Below, one piece after another: positions 1 to 11,011 of a DNA stretch of 64,000 nucleotides. The DNA is taken from NCBI GenBank assembly GCA_907165275.2, contig OU015654.1, positions 12,293,501 to 12,357,500 on the forward strand, read 5' to 3'. Under the pieces are notes generated by a model. The model saw only the letters and a list, made by a program, of their open reading frames with translations. It was not told where the DNA came from and ran no database searches. This DNA comes from Zygaena filipendulae. Taxonomy: Eukaryota > Arthropoda > Insecta > Lepidoptera > Zygaenidae. A program made the position numbers and the translations under genes. Position 1 is the stretch's first letter. The number at the start of each line of letters is the position of its first letter.

Positions 1-1030
1 CGCGCAACGATACCGTCCAAATTAACTAGATACGTCTCTTCGACAGTGGAGGCATACCGACTTCAAAAAAGTCTACATTATATATTATTATTGCCGATAA
101 TAATATCTCTCATTTTCGTTATCTCTTTATATTATACCTAGTTCAATAGAACAATGCACTCTCTGTTATTTTATTTTTGAGTCCTAACCGAGTATAGCTT
201 AAAGCAGCCGACAGTAGATACCTATATTTGTATATAAGTACTTACCCTCGATTTGTCTCCATTCCTGTCCTATTATACATAAGCAAAGAATCAATAAATA
301 AATAATAATTACTACCTGCCTAGTCGGTACCTACATGTCCAAATATGGTAGGTACGAGTACAGCGTAATAGGTACGTTTTATTTTTTTATTTTTTTTTAT
401 TTATTTAGAACAAAAAACAGATTACAATCTTGATGAACATAAAACAAAAGTGTTAATAATTATGTTTGGGTATAAGTAGTTTATATAAATAATTCCCGCT
501 CAAACAGATTGACATACTAAAATTCTAGAGGTCATTATTATGGATTGTTCTAGTAAGCGAGATTCTTCTAGATCCTGGATATTCCTGAAAGTCGTCACAC
601 TAAATCTTATGGTTCGGGTCACGGTTTCTCAAAGAGCTATTTGTTATTGCTTTTTTTTATAAACACTTTCTACGCGTGTAGCTATCCAAAGTCCACACAC
701 ATACACGCACTGACGCACCCGTTTTTTTTTTAATATATTTTCTTAAATCTGCGGTTATTGTGGAACGTACTATTTCAATAGTCGCGGGCGGCGCACGAAT
801 TGTGATGTCTAGTTAGAACGAATCAAATCTAGATGTAGGCCGATCCGATTGCTTCTAGCTTCTAGATAGTGCCTATATACAGAAACTAAAGTTTATATAG
901 CTAAGTGATCTGCAGTATTTTTACTTTTGATAAAACAAAATTTCTTAAATAGAAACTTTGTTTTATGTCTAACATTACACTACAATAGTATGTTAAGACT
1001 ATGAAATAAAGCTAGTAGATAGGTAGGTAC

Positions 1031-1064
1031 CTCAGACGAAATAAAAAGTTTTATTTCGTCTGAG
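1031..1064. repeat. Perfect 16-bp inverted repeat (hairpin)
   Basis: CTCAGACGAAATAAAA at 1031-1046 is followed, after a 2-base loop, by its exact reverse complement at 1049-1064. The flanks (GTAC before, GTAGGTAC after) extend the symmetry imperfectly. Function unknown; possibly the remnant of a foldback element. Confidence 0.85.
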
Positions 1065-1520
1065 GTAGGTACTTTAATATGTAATTAGAAACTGATAAAT
1101 GAATGATTGCAATCGTTATTTTGTAAATCATTTGAATTAACAAATAAATCTACTGATTTCAATGGATAGTACTAAGTCGTTAGTCGAGTTGTGAATCTGG
1201 AACAACCATAATGGTTGAACCATTATAATATTATCTACAGTAAACTCTAACCCAATTCAAATTACCCAACTAGGTATTTCAAAATAGAAGGTGGTTCTCA
1301 ATACCTATGTATTTCTGCTAATACTCGTCGGAATATCATCTTCGACTGTGACGGACAGATTTTTATAACTTTTAATATCTAAATAATAATTGAAATGCAT
1401 GAAAAACTTTCGGACTCGCTCAAACGAAGCTGGTTGACTTGCGCCATCTTGAGCTTAGGTGAGATCCATATAGGGTTGTCAAGATTTACTAATAAAAATA
1501 ATAACACTTTACAACACACG

Positions 1521-1653
1521 GATCTATTTGATCCCACTAGCTTGTTTTGTGGAAATCAAGCAAACGTGTCGTACCTACTACCTATGCTTCATATTATTAC
1601 ATATTATGCTTGATTTCCACAAAACAAGCTTAGAGTGGGATCAAATACATAGA
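1521..1653. repeat. Inverted pair of SINE-tail fragments
   Basis: The left arm (1521-1561, containing GATCCCACTAGCTTGTTTTG) and the right arm (1608-1653, containing CAAGCTTAGAGTGGGATC) are imperfect reverse complements. The same sequence forms the tail of the SINE-like repeats at 12697-12960 and 18238-18320 in SRP72 introns. This points to two copies of one family in opposite orientation. Confidence 0.65.
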
Positions 1654-2785
1654 TAGGAACAGACCGACATACAGACAGACAGAGAAAAATTTAAAAAATT
1701 GATTGATTGATTGATTAGTACGTGCCGTATATACTTTCGTACCTATGCATTTAGTGAAAAGCTGTTAATTTTAAATTACAAACAAACACTTCAATTTTAT
1801 TTATATGTCTAGAGTAGATATTAATTATACCTAAGTCAAAGAAATTAAATAAATATAAAATATGATTGAATTCCGAGTGTAGGTAATATAATATAAGTAT
1901 GCCAACCCTAGGCGGTAGCGACTCGTTAAGTTGGGCTCCACTAACGACACGATTCCGGCATCTCAAGAAGTCGCGTCTCTCGCTAGACGAGACGACTCTA
2001 TGACACCTGTCCAATTTGCGTCAATTCATAATAATAGGCTGGCACTTCTACCTATACCTACCTCCTAGCGACTGAATACTCCAGCCAAGACTTATTCAAA
2101 CTAAGCAGTTGGAGAAGTAGCTAGTTTTACTGAAACCTCTTACTTACTATCTAATTTAATTAAAGTTATGGAAAACTAAAGCTTAAGCTAACTTAAACTT
2201 CTTTTTACCATACGTCAAAGTTATGAAACTTGGTTCCTTACATTTTTTAATTTTCATCGTGATCTTAGTTTCCTATGATTTTATTAGGGGATATTATCTA
2301 TTCCTACTCTGAAAGTTTTTAGAGGTCTGAAAAAGGTGACTTAATTATACCTATTACAGATAATATAATATCTACTTACCTACTTTAGGTAAAAAAGCAA
2401 ATCACAACTTTGTGGTAATATTTTGTATAAAAATATGGCATGGGTAAGGAATTAAAAAAAAGAAAAAAAAAATTGTTATTACATATATACCTAGATATTA
2501 TTATTAGCAGTGTGGCCTGATACGATACTGTTTTCAGTTTGATACATAGGTACCAACATATTACTCTAGTTGCCTATTTAATAAATATTTTATATTTACG
2601 CCGTAGAGTAATATATTGGTACCTACTATATGTTGGTAATAATAATATCTAGGTATTTATTGCATATTTTAAATTAATATCCCCTTGGCGGTCACAACTC
2701 ACAGTGTTGATAGGTTAGTTACTCAGGTTAGTTATATATGTAAGTTGATCTGTGGCATAGTAGGTATCGGTCAAAGCCGTCACCG

Positions 2786-2843
2786 TAAAATTTCTATCAT
2801 TTTTAGGGTGATAGAAATTTTGTGATCCCTTATGGATTCATCA

Positions 2844-2875
<32 letters not shown>

Positions 2876-3455
2876 CGTATATCACAGCCACTTTTTTCCG
2901 AAACTATAACAACTAAACTGTTGAAACTAGGTAAGTAGATGTATATTCTGTGAACCGCATTAAGATTTTCACACAAAAATAAAAAAAAATAATTTTGAGG
3001 GTTCCATATAATTACAATTGAAACTAAAAAAAAAATTTTCATCAAACCCATACGTGTATATCTATCTATATATGGATAGATCTTCAAAAATGATATTGAG
3101 GTTTCTAATATAATTTTTTTCTAAGCTGAATAGTTTGCGCGAGTGGCGCGAGAGACACTTCCAAAATGGTAAAATGTGTGTCCCCTCCCTGTAACTTCTA
3201 AAATAAGAGAATAAAAAAAGAAATGACGTACATTACCGTGCAAACTTCCACCGCAAATTGGTTTGAACGAGAAAGTAGTTTTTTCAATAAGTACTTATGT
3301 TACGTCATAAACCGTAAACCGCAAAAAATACACTATTTTTAAAACATCGATCAAAGTTATAACGAACTACAAGAACTTTTATAATATTATGTTACTCGCT
3401 GCTTCGGAACCCTTCATGGGCGAGTCCGACTCGCACTTGCCCGTTTTTTTTTTTA
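2786..3455. repeat. Degraded lepidopteran dispersed repeat (GAGTCCGACTCGCACTTG end)
   Basis: The repeat starts with a short hairpin (AAATTTCTATCA and TGATAGAAATTT) and then a GTCT microsatellite at 2849-2872. It ends with GGAACCC followed by GAGTCCGACTCGCACTTG and a poly-T run. This layout is familiar from many lepidopteran genomes. The copy is diverged and has no coding capacity that I can see. Confidence 0.6.
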
Positions 3456-3857
3456 TTGAAAGTGGTTAAAGGTATACAATACCTACCTATAGTACTAAGT
3501 TTAAAAACAACAAAGAAGTAAGTAATAAGTACCTTCGTATAAATAACAGCATGGTTTTGGCCCTGAAATTACTTTCAGGCAATTTGTCCGGGAGGAAAGT
3601 GACCCTAAGGGTAACAAATGGTGAGACCCTTTTTTTTCTAATTCTTTTGTTTGTTTTAAAAAGGTAGGTAAGTGCAAATGCCCTTTACCTATTTACGAGT
3701 AGGTTAGGTATATATGCGGCATGTGTGTTTCACTTTTGTACAGTTGATACCTTTACCCAAGTACCTACCTAGTACCTACATATATTTTGAGTTCTAATCA
3801 TCGATGAAACAGCGAAATAGGGATGTTGACTACTATTGAAAATCAAAATTCTAATTA
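3456..3857. other. Intergenic DNA, nothing recognised
   Basis: AT-rich sequence with AGGTAGGTA motifs and no coding signal. It runs from the poly-T end of the preceding repeat to the TA target site of the following MITE. Confidence 0.5.
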
Positions 3858-4114
3858 GTCCGTCAGTTAGAAAATAAAAAAACAATAGACACGTATTTTT
3901 TGCTTTTTTAAATAAATTAAAATATACAGAGATAAAGCGCATTAAAGTTTAGGATGAGGGGGTCGTGACGTCACTAACCACAAAACCGCCATACAAACTG
4001 TCAGAATAGTGACGTCACGCGAAATTTCAACTCAATATATCGCCGTTATTTTTTGATTACGTAAAAAAAGAAAAAATACGTGTCCAATATTTTTTAATAA
4101 TCTACAAGACGGAC
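3858..4114. mobile_element. MITE, Tc1/mariner-like, TA target site
   Basis: A 257-bp non-coding element flanked by TA on both sides (3856-3857 and 4115-4116). The two ends form imperfect terminal inverted repeats of about 45 bp. Both begin GTCCGTC and both reach a shared ACACGTATTTTTT block. The centre contains two GTGACGTCAC palindromes. TA duplication and size fit a non-autonomous Tc1/mariner-superfamily element; no transposase is present. Confidence 0.75.
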
Positions 4115-4227
4115 TAAAAATTAAAAATTAGTCAACATGCCCATTGTAGTTGAGTGCATATAGGAATATTAGGCAGGTTGGTAAGTTTCTTGCGACCATG
4201 CATGTAAAAATAGAGGCAAGATATGTA

Positions 4228-4456
4228 CTTCCTACTAATATTATAAATGCGAAAGTTTGTAAGTATGTATGGATGGATGGATGGATGGATGAATGGATGT
4301 TTGTTACTCTTTCAGGCAAAAACTACTGAATGGATTTAAATGAAACTTTACAATAATATAGCTTATACATCAGATTAACACATAGGGTACTTTTATCCCG
4401 GAATTCCCGCGGGAACTCCGATTTTACCGCGGGTGAAACCGCGGGGCACAGCTAAT
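4228..4456 (+). repeat. Dispersed CCGCGG repeat, + orientation
   Basis: The copy begins ATTATAAATGCGAAAGT and contains a GGAT microsatellite. It ends with the family signature GGTGAAACCGCGGGGCACAGCTA. Related ends recur at least ten times in the window. I take it as a SINE or the 3' end of a LINE (RTE-type) abundant in Lepidoptera; the exact family cannot be assigned by eye. Confidence 0.7.
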
Positions 4457-4536
4457 ACTAAATAATTAGATATCCATTAGCGCTTACTTATAGGTACATA
4501 TTTTTTCCCTCAAAATTTTCTTATTTATTCTTTTAC

Positions 4537-4772
4537 TAGCTGTGCCCCGCGGTTTCACCCGCGTGAAAAGTTTTTGTGTAACAACTTTTTTTCCCGACGT
4601 CCGATTTGAATGAAACAAAGCCAAAGACAGACAGAAAAGAATTTTAAAAACTTTTTTTTATGGTTGGTTACTCTTCTTTTATCACCTCTCTCAATTTTAG
4701 GTAAAAATATTCTATGTACAGAATCGCGAATTTTACTCTTTTATTATAATATAGTAGGTATAGATAGATAGA
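4537..4772 (-). repeat. Dispersed CCGCGG repeat, - orientation
   Basis: Starts ACTAGCTGTGCCCCGCGG, the reverse complement of the family 3' end, and continues through GTGAAAAGTTTTTG to an ATAGATAGAT tail. No coding capacity. Confidence 0.65.
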
Positions 4773-5064
4773 TTCTCGACAACCGAAAGTTGTACCTATA
4801 TTTAATCTATTGGCGATATTTTTATACCTACGGAGGGGAAAGTATCAGCTCGATCAATATTTCAATTGTTCGTTGGACCCGGAGTTTATTTATAGGGTCG
4901 CGTCGAGTGACATCCTAATAGGACAATGAGGGACACAAATATTTTAAATGGAATTTTGCGCCATTTATTAGACCTAATCAAATTCTGTCTGGTTCAGCAG
5001 TCTACAGTGGCGTTAGCATTATATTAAAATACTGCAGACTATGCCGATGTTATTATTATTAGGG

Positions 5065-5382
5065 ACTAGCTGTGCCCCGCGGTTTCACCCGCGTGAAACG
5101 TTTTTTATATAACAACTTTTTTCCCGACATCCGATTTAAATAAAAAAGCCTATATGGAGCTCTAGACTAAGTTTAATCTATCTGTGAAAACCGCAATCCG
5201 TTTAATAGATTTGGAGAGACAGACAGACAGACAGAGATCGCGAACAGACAGACAGACAGACACAAAAGAATTTTGAAAACTTTTTTGTGGTTGGGTAGGT
5301 ACTCTTCTTCTATCGACCCCTGTCAATTTTTGTTAAAAATATTCAATAAACAGAACCACGAATTTTACTATTTCATTATAGT
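5065..5382 (-). repeat. Dispersed CCGCGG repeat, - orientation
   Basis: A fuller copy with the ACTAGCTGTGCCCCGCGG start, an ATCCGTTTAATAG block, two AGACAGAC microsatellite tracts near 5216-5260, and a TTTCATTATAG end abutting the next copy. Confidence 0.7.
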
Positions 5383-5835
5383 TCTAGCTGTGCCCCGCGG
5401 GTTCACCCGCGGTAATTTCGGAGTTACCGCGGGAATTACGGGATAAAAAGTACCAGCTATGTTCTTCTCTGTACCCCTGACAACGTGCATTTTCATTGTT
5501 CATTCAAATCCGTTCAGCCGTTTTTGCGTGATTGAGTATAAGAGCTCGAAAGCGCATTTTCATCCGACTTGCCTACTTCAAACAGCTCCTATGTGTCTTA
5601 GCGTTATGTTATATAGCCTATGAGTATGGACTACAATCGTACCAAGTTTGGTTAAAATCCCTTCAGTAGTTTTTGACCTATGGGTGCACATATTGACAGA
5701 CAGACAGACAGACAAAAAATTTACTGATTGCATTTTTGGCATCAGTATCGATCACCATTCATCCTCCAATATTAATTTTGAATATATATTCAATGTACAG
5801 AATTGACCTCTCTACAGTTTTATTATAAGTATAGA
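5383..5835 (-). repeat. Dispersed CCGCGG repeat, - orientation, tandem to previous
   Basis: Starts CTAGCTGTGCCCCGCGG directly after the preceding copy and contains the GTTCAGCCGTTTTTGCGTGA block seen reversed at 10300-10325. It ends in a TTTTATTATAAGTATAGA tail. The 3' half looks like a second diverged subtype. Confidence 0.65.
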
Positions 5836-5917
5836 TATAGTTTTTTACATATTACTTTTGAAACTTATTTAAGTTTACCAGAACACAGGGCTATAGTCAG
5901 ACTGACACATTACTACT

Positions 5918-6114
5918 AACATTGTAAATGCGAAAGTGAGTTTGTTTGATTGTTTGTTTATTTGTTACGCTTTCACGACTAAACGGCTTAACCGACCACC
6001 ACGAAATTTTCCATACACGTTGTCATCAAGGGTACAGAGAAGGACATAAACCACTTTTTATTATCCCAGGATTCCCGCGGGAATTTCGACATTGACGCGG
6101 TAGAAACTACATTA
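5918..6114 (+). repeat. Dispersed CCGCGG repeat, interrupted downstream by hAT
   Basis: Starts ACTACTAACATTGTAAATGC and runs through GGATTCCCGCGGGAATTTC. The following sequence is the target duplication and hAT element at 6123. Related repeat sequence resumes at 9202, so the transposon landed inside a pre-existing repeat cluster. Confidence 0.65.
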
Positions 6115-6122
6115 AATTTTGC

Positions 6123-9100
6123 CAGGGGCGGATCCAGGGGGGGCACTGGGGGCAATTGCCCCCCCTGAAGACCTAAATAGGTACCTACTTTAATTAGACC
6201 TTAGAAAAATCTTCGCAAGGTTGTGGCTTTTCACCAAAGTTTCATCGTAATTTGAATAGAAATATACGAATGAACCTGAATGAACGAACAAATATTCATT
6301 TTTAAAACTCTATAAATTATTAGTTCGTAACGAACCCCTATGGAAGTTTGTATCTATTATTGTAAAACAAACACAAAATCTGTCAATTCTTTCTCGTTAA
6401 AACAAATTTTCTGTTTTGAAACTACGTGCCGTATGGTATATTTCTCATTTAAAAGGAAAAGTTTCTGCGTTTGGCTGTATATATGTTTTTACAATTATCC
6501 TTATATATGTAGTTTCTCTATCCCTTTTCTTTAACTTCATCCAACATTCTTGAGACTTGGAAGTAAGCTATTATGATTTCACTTCCCAAAACTAGTTGGT
6601 ACCTGACTCTTCTACTTTTTTCCACGTTCAAAGCAAATCTATCCATATTATTTATTTATATTATTATTATTAACTATATTATTAATTATATTATATTATT
6701 ATTAGTAACTGACGAACTAAATGGAATTAATAGAATTTCGGTTTTTATTCCCCGTCATATTGTACCTCTGTGCTCAAAAAATAGTCAACGACTTTTATCA
6801 CGTGCGGTGCGCGATGAATTCGGATTTGGAAAAAATTTTGGGCAAATTTCCAAAATTTATCAAATTTTTCTTCTGTTGACTGTAAATTTTAAAATCTTCT
6901 ATGGTCAAAAACATCTTTTTGTTTCAATAGTACCTATTTTTCCGTATCTCGTCATATGGACGAAAATTATTCACTTCTCTGAGTTTTCTGCGTTATTTCC
7001 CAAATTTTCTCCTCATTTTACTAATCCAAGGAGTAACCTTCTTTTTGTTGACGCCGATGTGTGCTGTATGAATCTGACAGAAGAGTAATTGAAATTGAAA
7101 ATTGAAATTGAAAAAACTTTATTTGACACAACACAAAGATTTACAGCATACGTATACAACAACTAGACATAGTAACGCGATAAGTTGGAGCGGCTGCAAA
7201 ATGTGTGTGCTTTACATATTCGCCAGGCGCACTACACATATTCTTTGTACCATCTTTAAAGTGCTGAGGGATCCCAAATCACGGACTTACTTCAAAGAAA
7301 GTTTCAGATTGCTTTATGTCGGTCGTGAAGCTACGTCAGGTAGTTAGGTAGTTCTTTGTTCTTCTGATCACGAAACACGTTTTTATCACATCACATGTGC
7401 ACCTCTGATGGTATTTTTCCTCAGTTTAGTAAAAAAATCGCTATTAACCATAACACTTCCCATTATTTTCCTATCACTTTATAGATACAAACCTACAAAA
7501 TTTTAATTTAAAGTTGTTAATTCAGGTCAGATTCGCTGGAACGTAAATTTTTCATTTTTTACTTTTATCTGTTGTAGCTTCCATGTAGATTATTTTATGC
7601 ATGAAAGTACAAGTTGAAAATAATGAAATACTAAAAAAACTTTGATTTTACAGAGAATCGTACTCAAAAACCGCTATATCTACCTAAGCTCTATCGTTTT
7701 CGACACCACATTTTTTTTAAATATGAAAAACATAAAACTAAAAATCTAAAAATAACAAAATACCGACTTAATCCATCAGACAAAAATACATGTAATACTA
7801 TTGTTGGTTTGTGCTACCACTTTTTGATTTAAATTCGGTGCCAAGCCCGCTTACGTCTACCCACTTGGGTTGTTCAGCTCACAACGAACTCGTGGCGGGA
7901 CTGGACTTAGCCCATGTACCTACGCCATATTTGGCTTGTCACCGACTTCAAATAATAATAGTAGTCAAGTGGTAGAATAAACCAATAATAACTACTGGTA
8001 CTGGTATAATAACTACTGGTAATAACTACCAAAAATAAACTTACGTGTATTTTTGTCTGTTGGATAAAATCGATATTTTTTTATTTTTAGCTTTTTAGTT
8101 TTGTGTTGTTGGAAGTCAGTTTTAATTTTTTTGTTAAAAATTTGTTTATTTCTTGCTTTCAAGTGAGTCCGTTTGTAATTTATCTAAGTTACAATAGCCT
8201 AATGTCAATTGCTCATCGCCTTTTACAAAATACTGCTTTTACCGACGGGACGACAGGGACGTTGATTGTTGAGGAGTTCTCCTGGTACGTCATCATCAGT
8301 TCCACTTTACCATATACATTGTGACGAGCATAAATTATTTAGGAACCATATTAAAGTTAACGAATCGGAACTCGTGAAATACCTTTTATTGAGTAGTTCC
8401 GATGACCATCTGTGGTCTTCATCATCAGTTTCACTTCTTCAAATTTTGCTTTCCAAAAGCAAATAAACGATTTACTATAAAAAATACAAAAATCGCTATA
8501 GGTGTGTCTGTAATTTTTGAAGAGTTCTCTTGATTTCTCCATGATTCCATCATCAGGTTCTCGATTTGGTGACAATGGGACCAACTTGGGAGTATACCCT
8601 TTCAAACAACAAAATCAATTTTCTAAATCGGTCCAATCGAAACCCGTGAAATACGTATTATTGTTGAGTAGTTCCGATGAACACTTGTGGTCTTCATGAT
8701 CAGTTCCACTTCTTCAAATTTTGCTTTCCGAAAGCAAATGAACGATTTACTATAAAAAATACTCAAAGGTGTGCCAATAGGTGTGCCTATTATTTTTGAA
8801 GAGTTCCCACGATTTTCCCAAGATCTTTTGAGGATAATAAAGATTCTTAAACCATAAGATCCCATCATCAGATCCCACTTGGTGGCAATAGGACCTAATT
8901 GGGAGTATACGCTTTCAAACAAAAAATGAATTTTCGAAATCGTTCCAACCCTAGCTTCGAGTAATATAAAAAAAAAAAAACATACAGCCGAATGCGTAAC
9001 CTCCTCCTTTTTGGAAGTCGGTTAAAAAATCGCGAAACATACACACAGATAATATAATACATACATAAGCTCAATTCAGATGCTCTCAATATGAAGCACT

Positions 9101-9201
9101 TAAATTTTATTAATGGACTTTTTTGTCTATCCTGTTAATTCAAAAAATTTCATGGTGCAACCAAATTGCCCCCCCTCAACCAAATCCTGGATCCGCCCCT
9201 G
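6123..9201. mobile_element. hAT-superfamily transposon (non-autonomous), 3.08 kb
   Basis: The element starts CAGGGGCGGATCCAGG and ends with the exact reverse complement CCTGGATCCGCCCCTG, a 16-bp perfect terminal inverted repeat. It is flanked by a perfect 8-bp direct duplication, AATTTTGC, at 6115-6122 and 9202-9209. An 8-bp duplication with CAGGG-type ends is the hallmark of hAT elements. The longest open frame inside (171 codons from 6573) has no recognisable hAT transposase motif, so the element appears non-autonomous or badly decayed. It carries a nested diverged copy of the GGAAGTCGGTT element at about 7728-9030. Confidence 0.85.
7728..9030. mobile_element. Diverged GGAAGTCGGTT hairpin element nested in hAT
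   Basis: Clearly homologous, with many differences, to the element at 28585-29832. It shares GTGCTACCAC, the ACAAGCCCGC/GGCTTGTCACC core, the repeated AAATTTTGCTTTCC blocks and the GGAAGTCGGTTAAAA end. Its left inverted-repeat arm is much decayed, so it is an older insertion than the array copies. Confidence 0.7.
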
Positions 9202-9361
9202 AATTTTGCACACACACGTTGTCAAGGGTAGGTACAGAAAAAAATATAGCGTAGTAAGTAGGTACTTTTATCTCGGAATACCAGCGGGATCTCCGAAACC
9301 TAGTATAGTAATATATTATATGTGCCGAAACTAACGCGAGTGAAACCGCGGGGAACAACTA
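9202..9361 (+). repeat. CCGCGG repeat remnant right of hAT
   Basis: Continues from the hAT target duplication through CACACACACGTTGTCAAGGG to AACGCGAGTGAAACCGCGGGG. It matches the second half of the dispersed family. Confidence 0.6.
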
Positions 9362-10246
9362 GTTAAACGATAAAGTAGATCGTATACTTGTGTGTACCAT
9401 GCATTAATGTTGATCATTCCTTGCAAACTCAAAGTTTTTTTAGTTGACACCGTCTAGATTCTGGACCTATAAACGCTATTATAGTAGGCACGTTCTGGCC
9501 TCATTAACGCGGTTAGCGCCAACTTAAAAGTTTGATAATATTAGTAGGCAGGTAGATAGATACGGGCTTGACTCGACGCGTACCTAGTTAATGAGATTAA
9601 ACTCAACTTGCTTGTCCGTAAACGCGACGTTGGAGGTAGATCCTAACGAAATTTCAAAATTAGGTAAGTAATCAAATCAAATTTTAATAAAAAAATAGAT
9701 AGTATTTAGGAACCTAACGGTATTGGTATACAGGGGCCGTAGTTATTTTAAAAAAAGTCAAGAATACAGTCCCAGATCGTTTTCGTCTCTTTTGGGGTTC
9801 AATCACAAACTACTTAGAGATACCACAAACTACTTAGAGATACCACAAACTACTTAGAGAACTCTTTCGAACTCGTCCTTGCCAGTCAGTTTTGGGCTGT
9901 CAAGTCAAAAGTAAGTTCAAAAATTAAAAAAAAAGACATGTCGAATACAAGGTTGTAGAATGTTCGCGTATACAGTATAGGTAGTACATCTTTAAAGTTT
10001 TGTTTGTAGTAAGAAAACGATAGACATTGTGAAAGTTTGAGACGTTAACGTGGGGCCGTGTGTCGAACTCATCAAACTTGGACCAACTTGGACCGGCTCT
10101 GTCGTGTCGCTTTACTTACAAGTTTCTCCAGTAAAAAGCTACCAACAATAGGTAGCCTGTACTCCCTGTATTGTAGTGTAAATTTTTTTGTTAGGTACCT
10201 ACGCAGATAGAAGTGCTTTTGCTCTAGGTACCATCACCGACAGTAT
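9362..10246. other. Intergenic DNA with a short 20-bp tandem repeat
   Basis: No gene is seen. A 20-bp unit containing ACAAACTACTTAGAGATACC is repeated nearly three times at about 9804-9860. The rest is AT-rich and uninformative. Confidence 0.55.
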
Positions 10247-10452
10247 ATTATCCTACTAATATTTATAAATGTGAAAGTGTGGATGTTTGGATGTTTGTTA
10301 CTCAATCACGCAAAAACGGCTGAACGGATTTGGATGAAATTTGGCATGCATGTTGTAAGGGGTACAGAGAAGGACATAGGATAATTTTTATCCCGGTATT
10401 CCCGCGGGAACTCCGAAATTACCGCGGTTGAATCCGCGGGGTACAGCTAGTA
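10247..10452 (+). repeat. Dispersed CCGCGG repeat upstream of SRP72
   Basis: Starts TACTAATATTTATAAATGTG, includes GGATGTTTGTTACTCAATCACG, and ends GAATCCGCGGGGTACAGCTAG. Same family as 4228-4456. Confidence 0.7.
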
Positions 10453-11011
10453 AAGAATAACATAACAAACTTTCATTCTACACGACCTAAGTTAGACTGT
10501 AGATTTTGTTAGTTGACTCTGACAGCTGTCAGAGCGTAGTTTCACCCGTTCCGTGGCTCAGAGTGCAGCAACCAAACAACCATCTCTGAAGCAAGTTAAT
10601 TTTCACTCCGACAGCTACCTATGTGACGTTTAAGAAGTGTCGAAGTTTACGCCAAAACCGAATTCATCGAAATATAAATCAATCGGAGTTCTCACGAACA
10701 AAGGGGAGGTGTCATAGTCACAAAAAGTTTATAATTGGATGTAAAACAGTGTTATTCGCAATGTGAGTTGAGAGAAAACAAATAGAGCCTAAAATTTCAA
10801 ATATTTTGAGTTTATAAAAACAACTTAATCGTTCCGTGGCTTGGTTGAAACTCAAATGAGTTTTTTAAGCGAACAACCTATGTACGCCCAAAGCCACGGA
10901 ACGCAATCGTGTGCTATCCGTAATAACGGAACATACTCAAAGATGATTGCGAAATGCGAATTCGATGAGTTGTCATATTGTGTCAAAAGCAAAACTAAAA
11001 ATGACAAAAAA
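10453..11011 (+). promoter_or_regulatory. SRP72 upstream region and presumed 5' UTR
   Basis: No separate gene is seen. The stretch lies between the last dispersed repeat and the SRP72 start codon and should contain promoter and leader. An open frame continuous with SRP72 exon 1 begins at 10841. It would add 57 residues lacking SRP72 similarity, so I do not favour that start. Three copies of TTCCGTGGC occur (about 10550, 10832 and, as GCCACGGAA, 10892). Confidence 0.4.

Larger units (their letters stand above)
1..2785. other. AT-rich intergenic DNA, no gene recognised
   Basis: Short open frames here have no recognisable domains and no exon-like codon bias. The stretch contains scattered AGGTAGGTAC-type motifs, homopolymer runs, a short ATTG microsatellite near 1700 and the two inverted repeats listed separately. 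Nothing else can be supported. Confidence 0.6.

Noticed and set aside
6573..7088. 171-codon ORF inside the hAT element as a transposase
   Set aside because: Composition is that of AT-rich random sequence and no hAT transposase motif is visible.
10841..11011. Upstream extension of SRP72 exon 1 by 57 residues
   Set aside because: The extra residues show no SRP72 similarity, while the ATG at 11012 gives a family-like N terminus.
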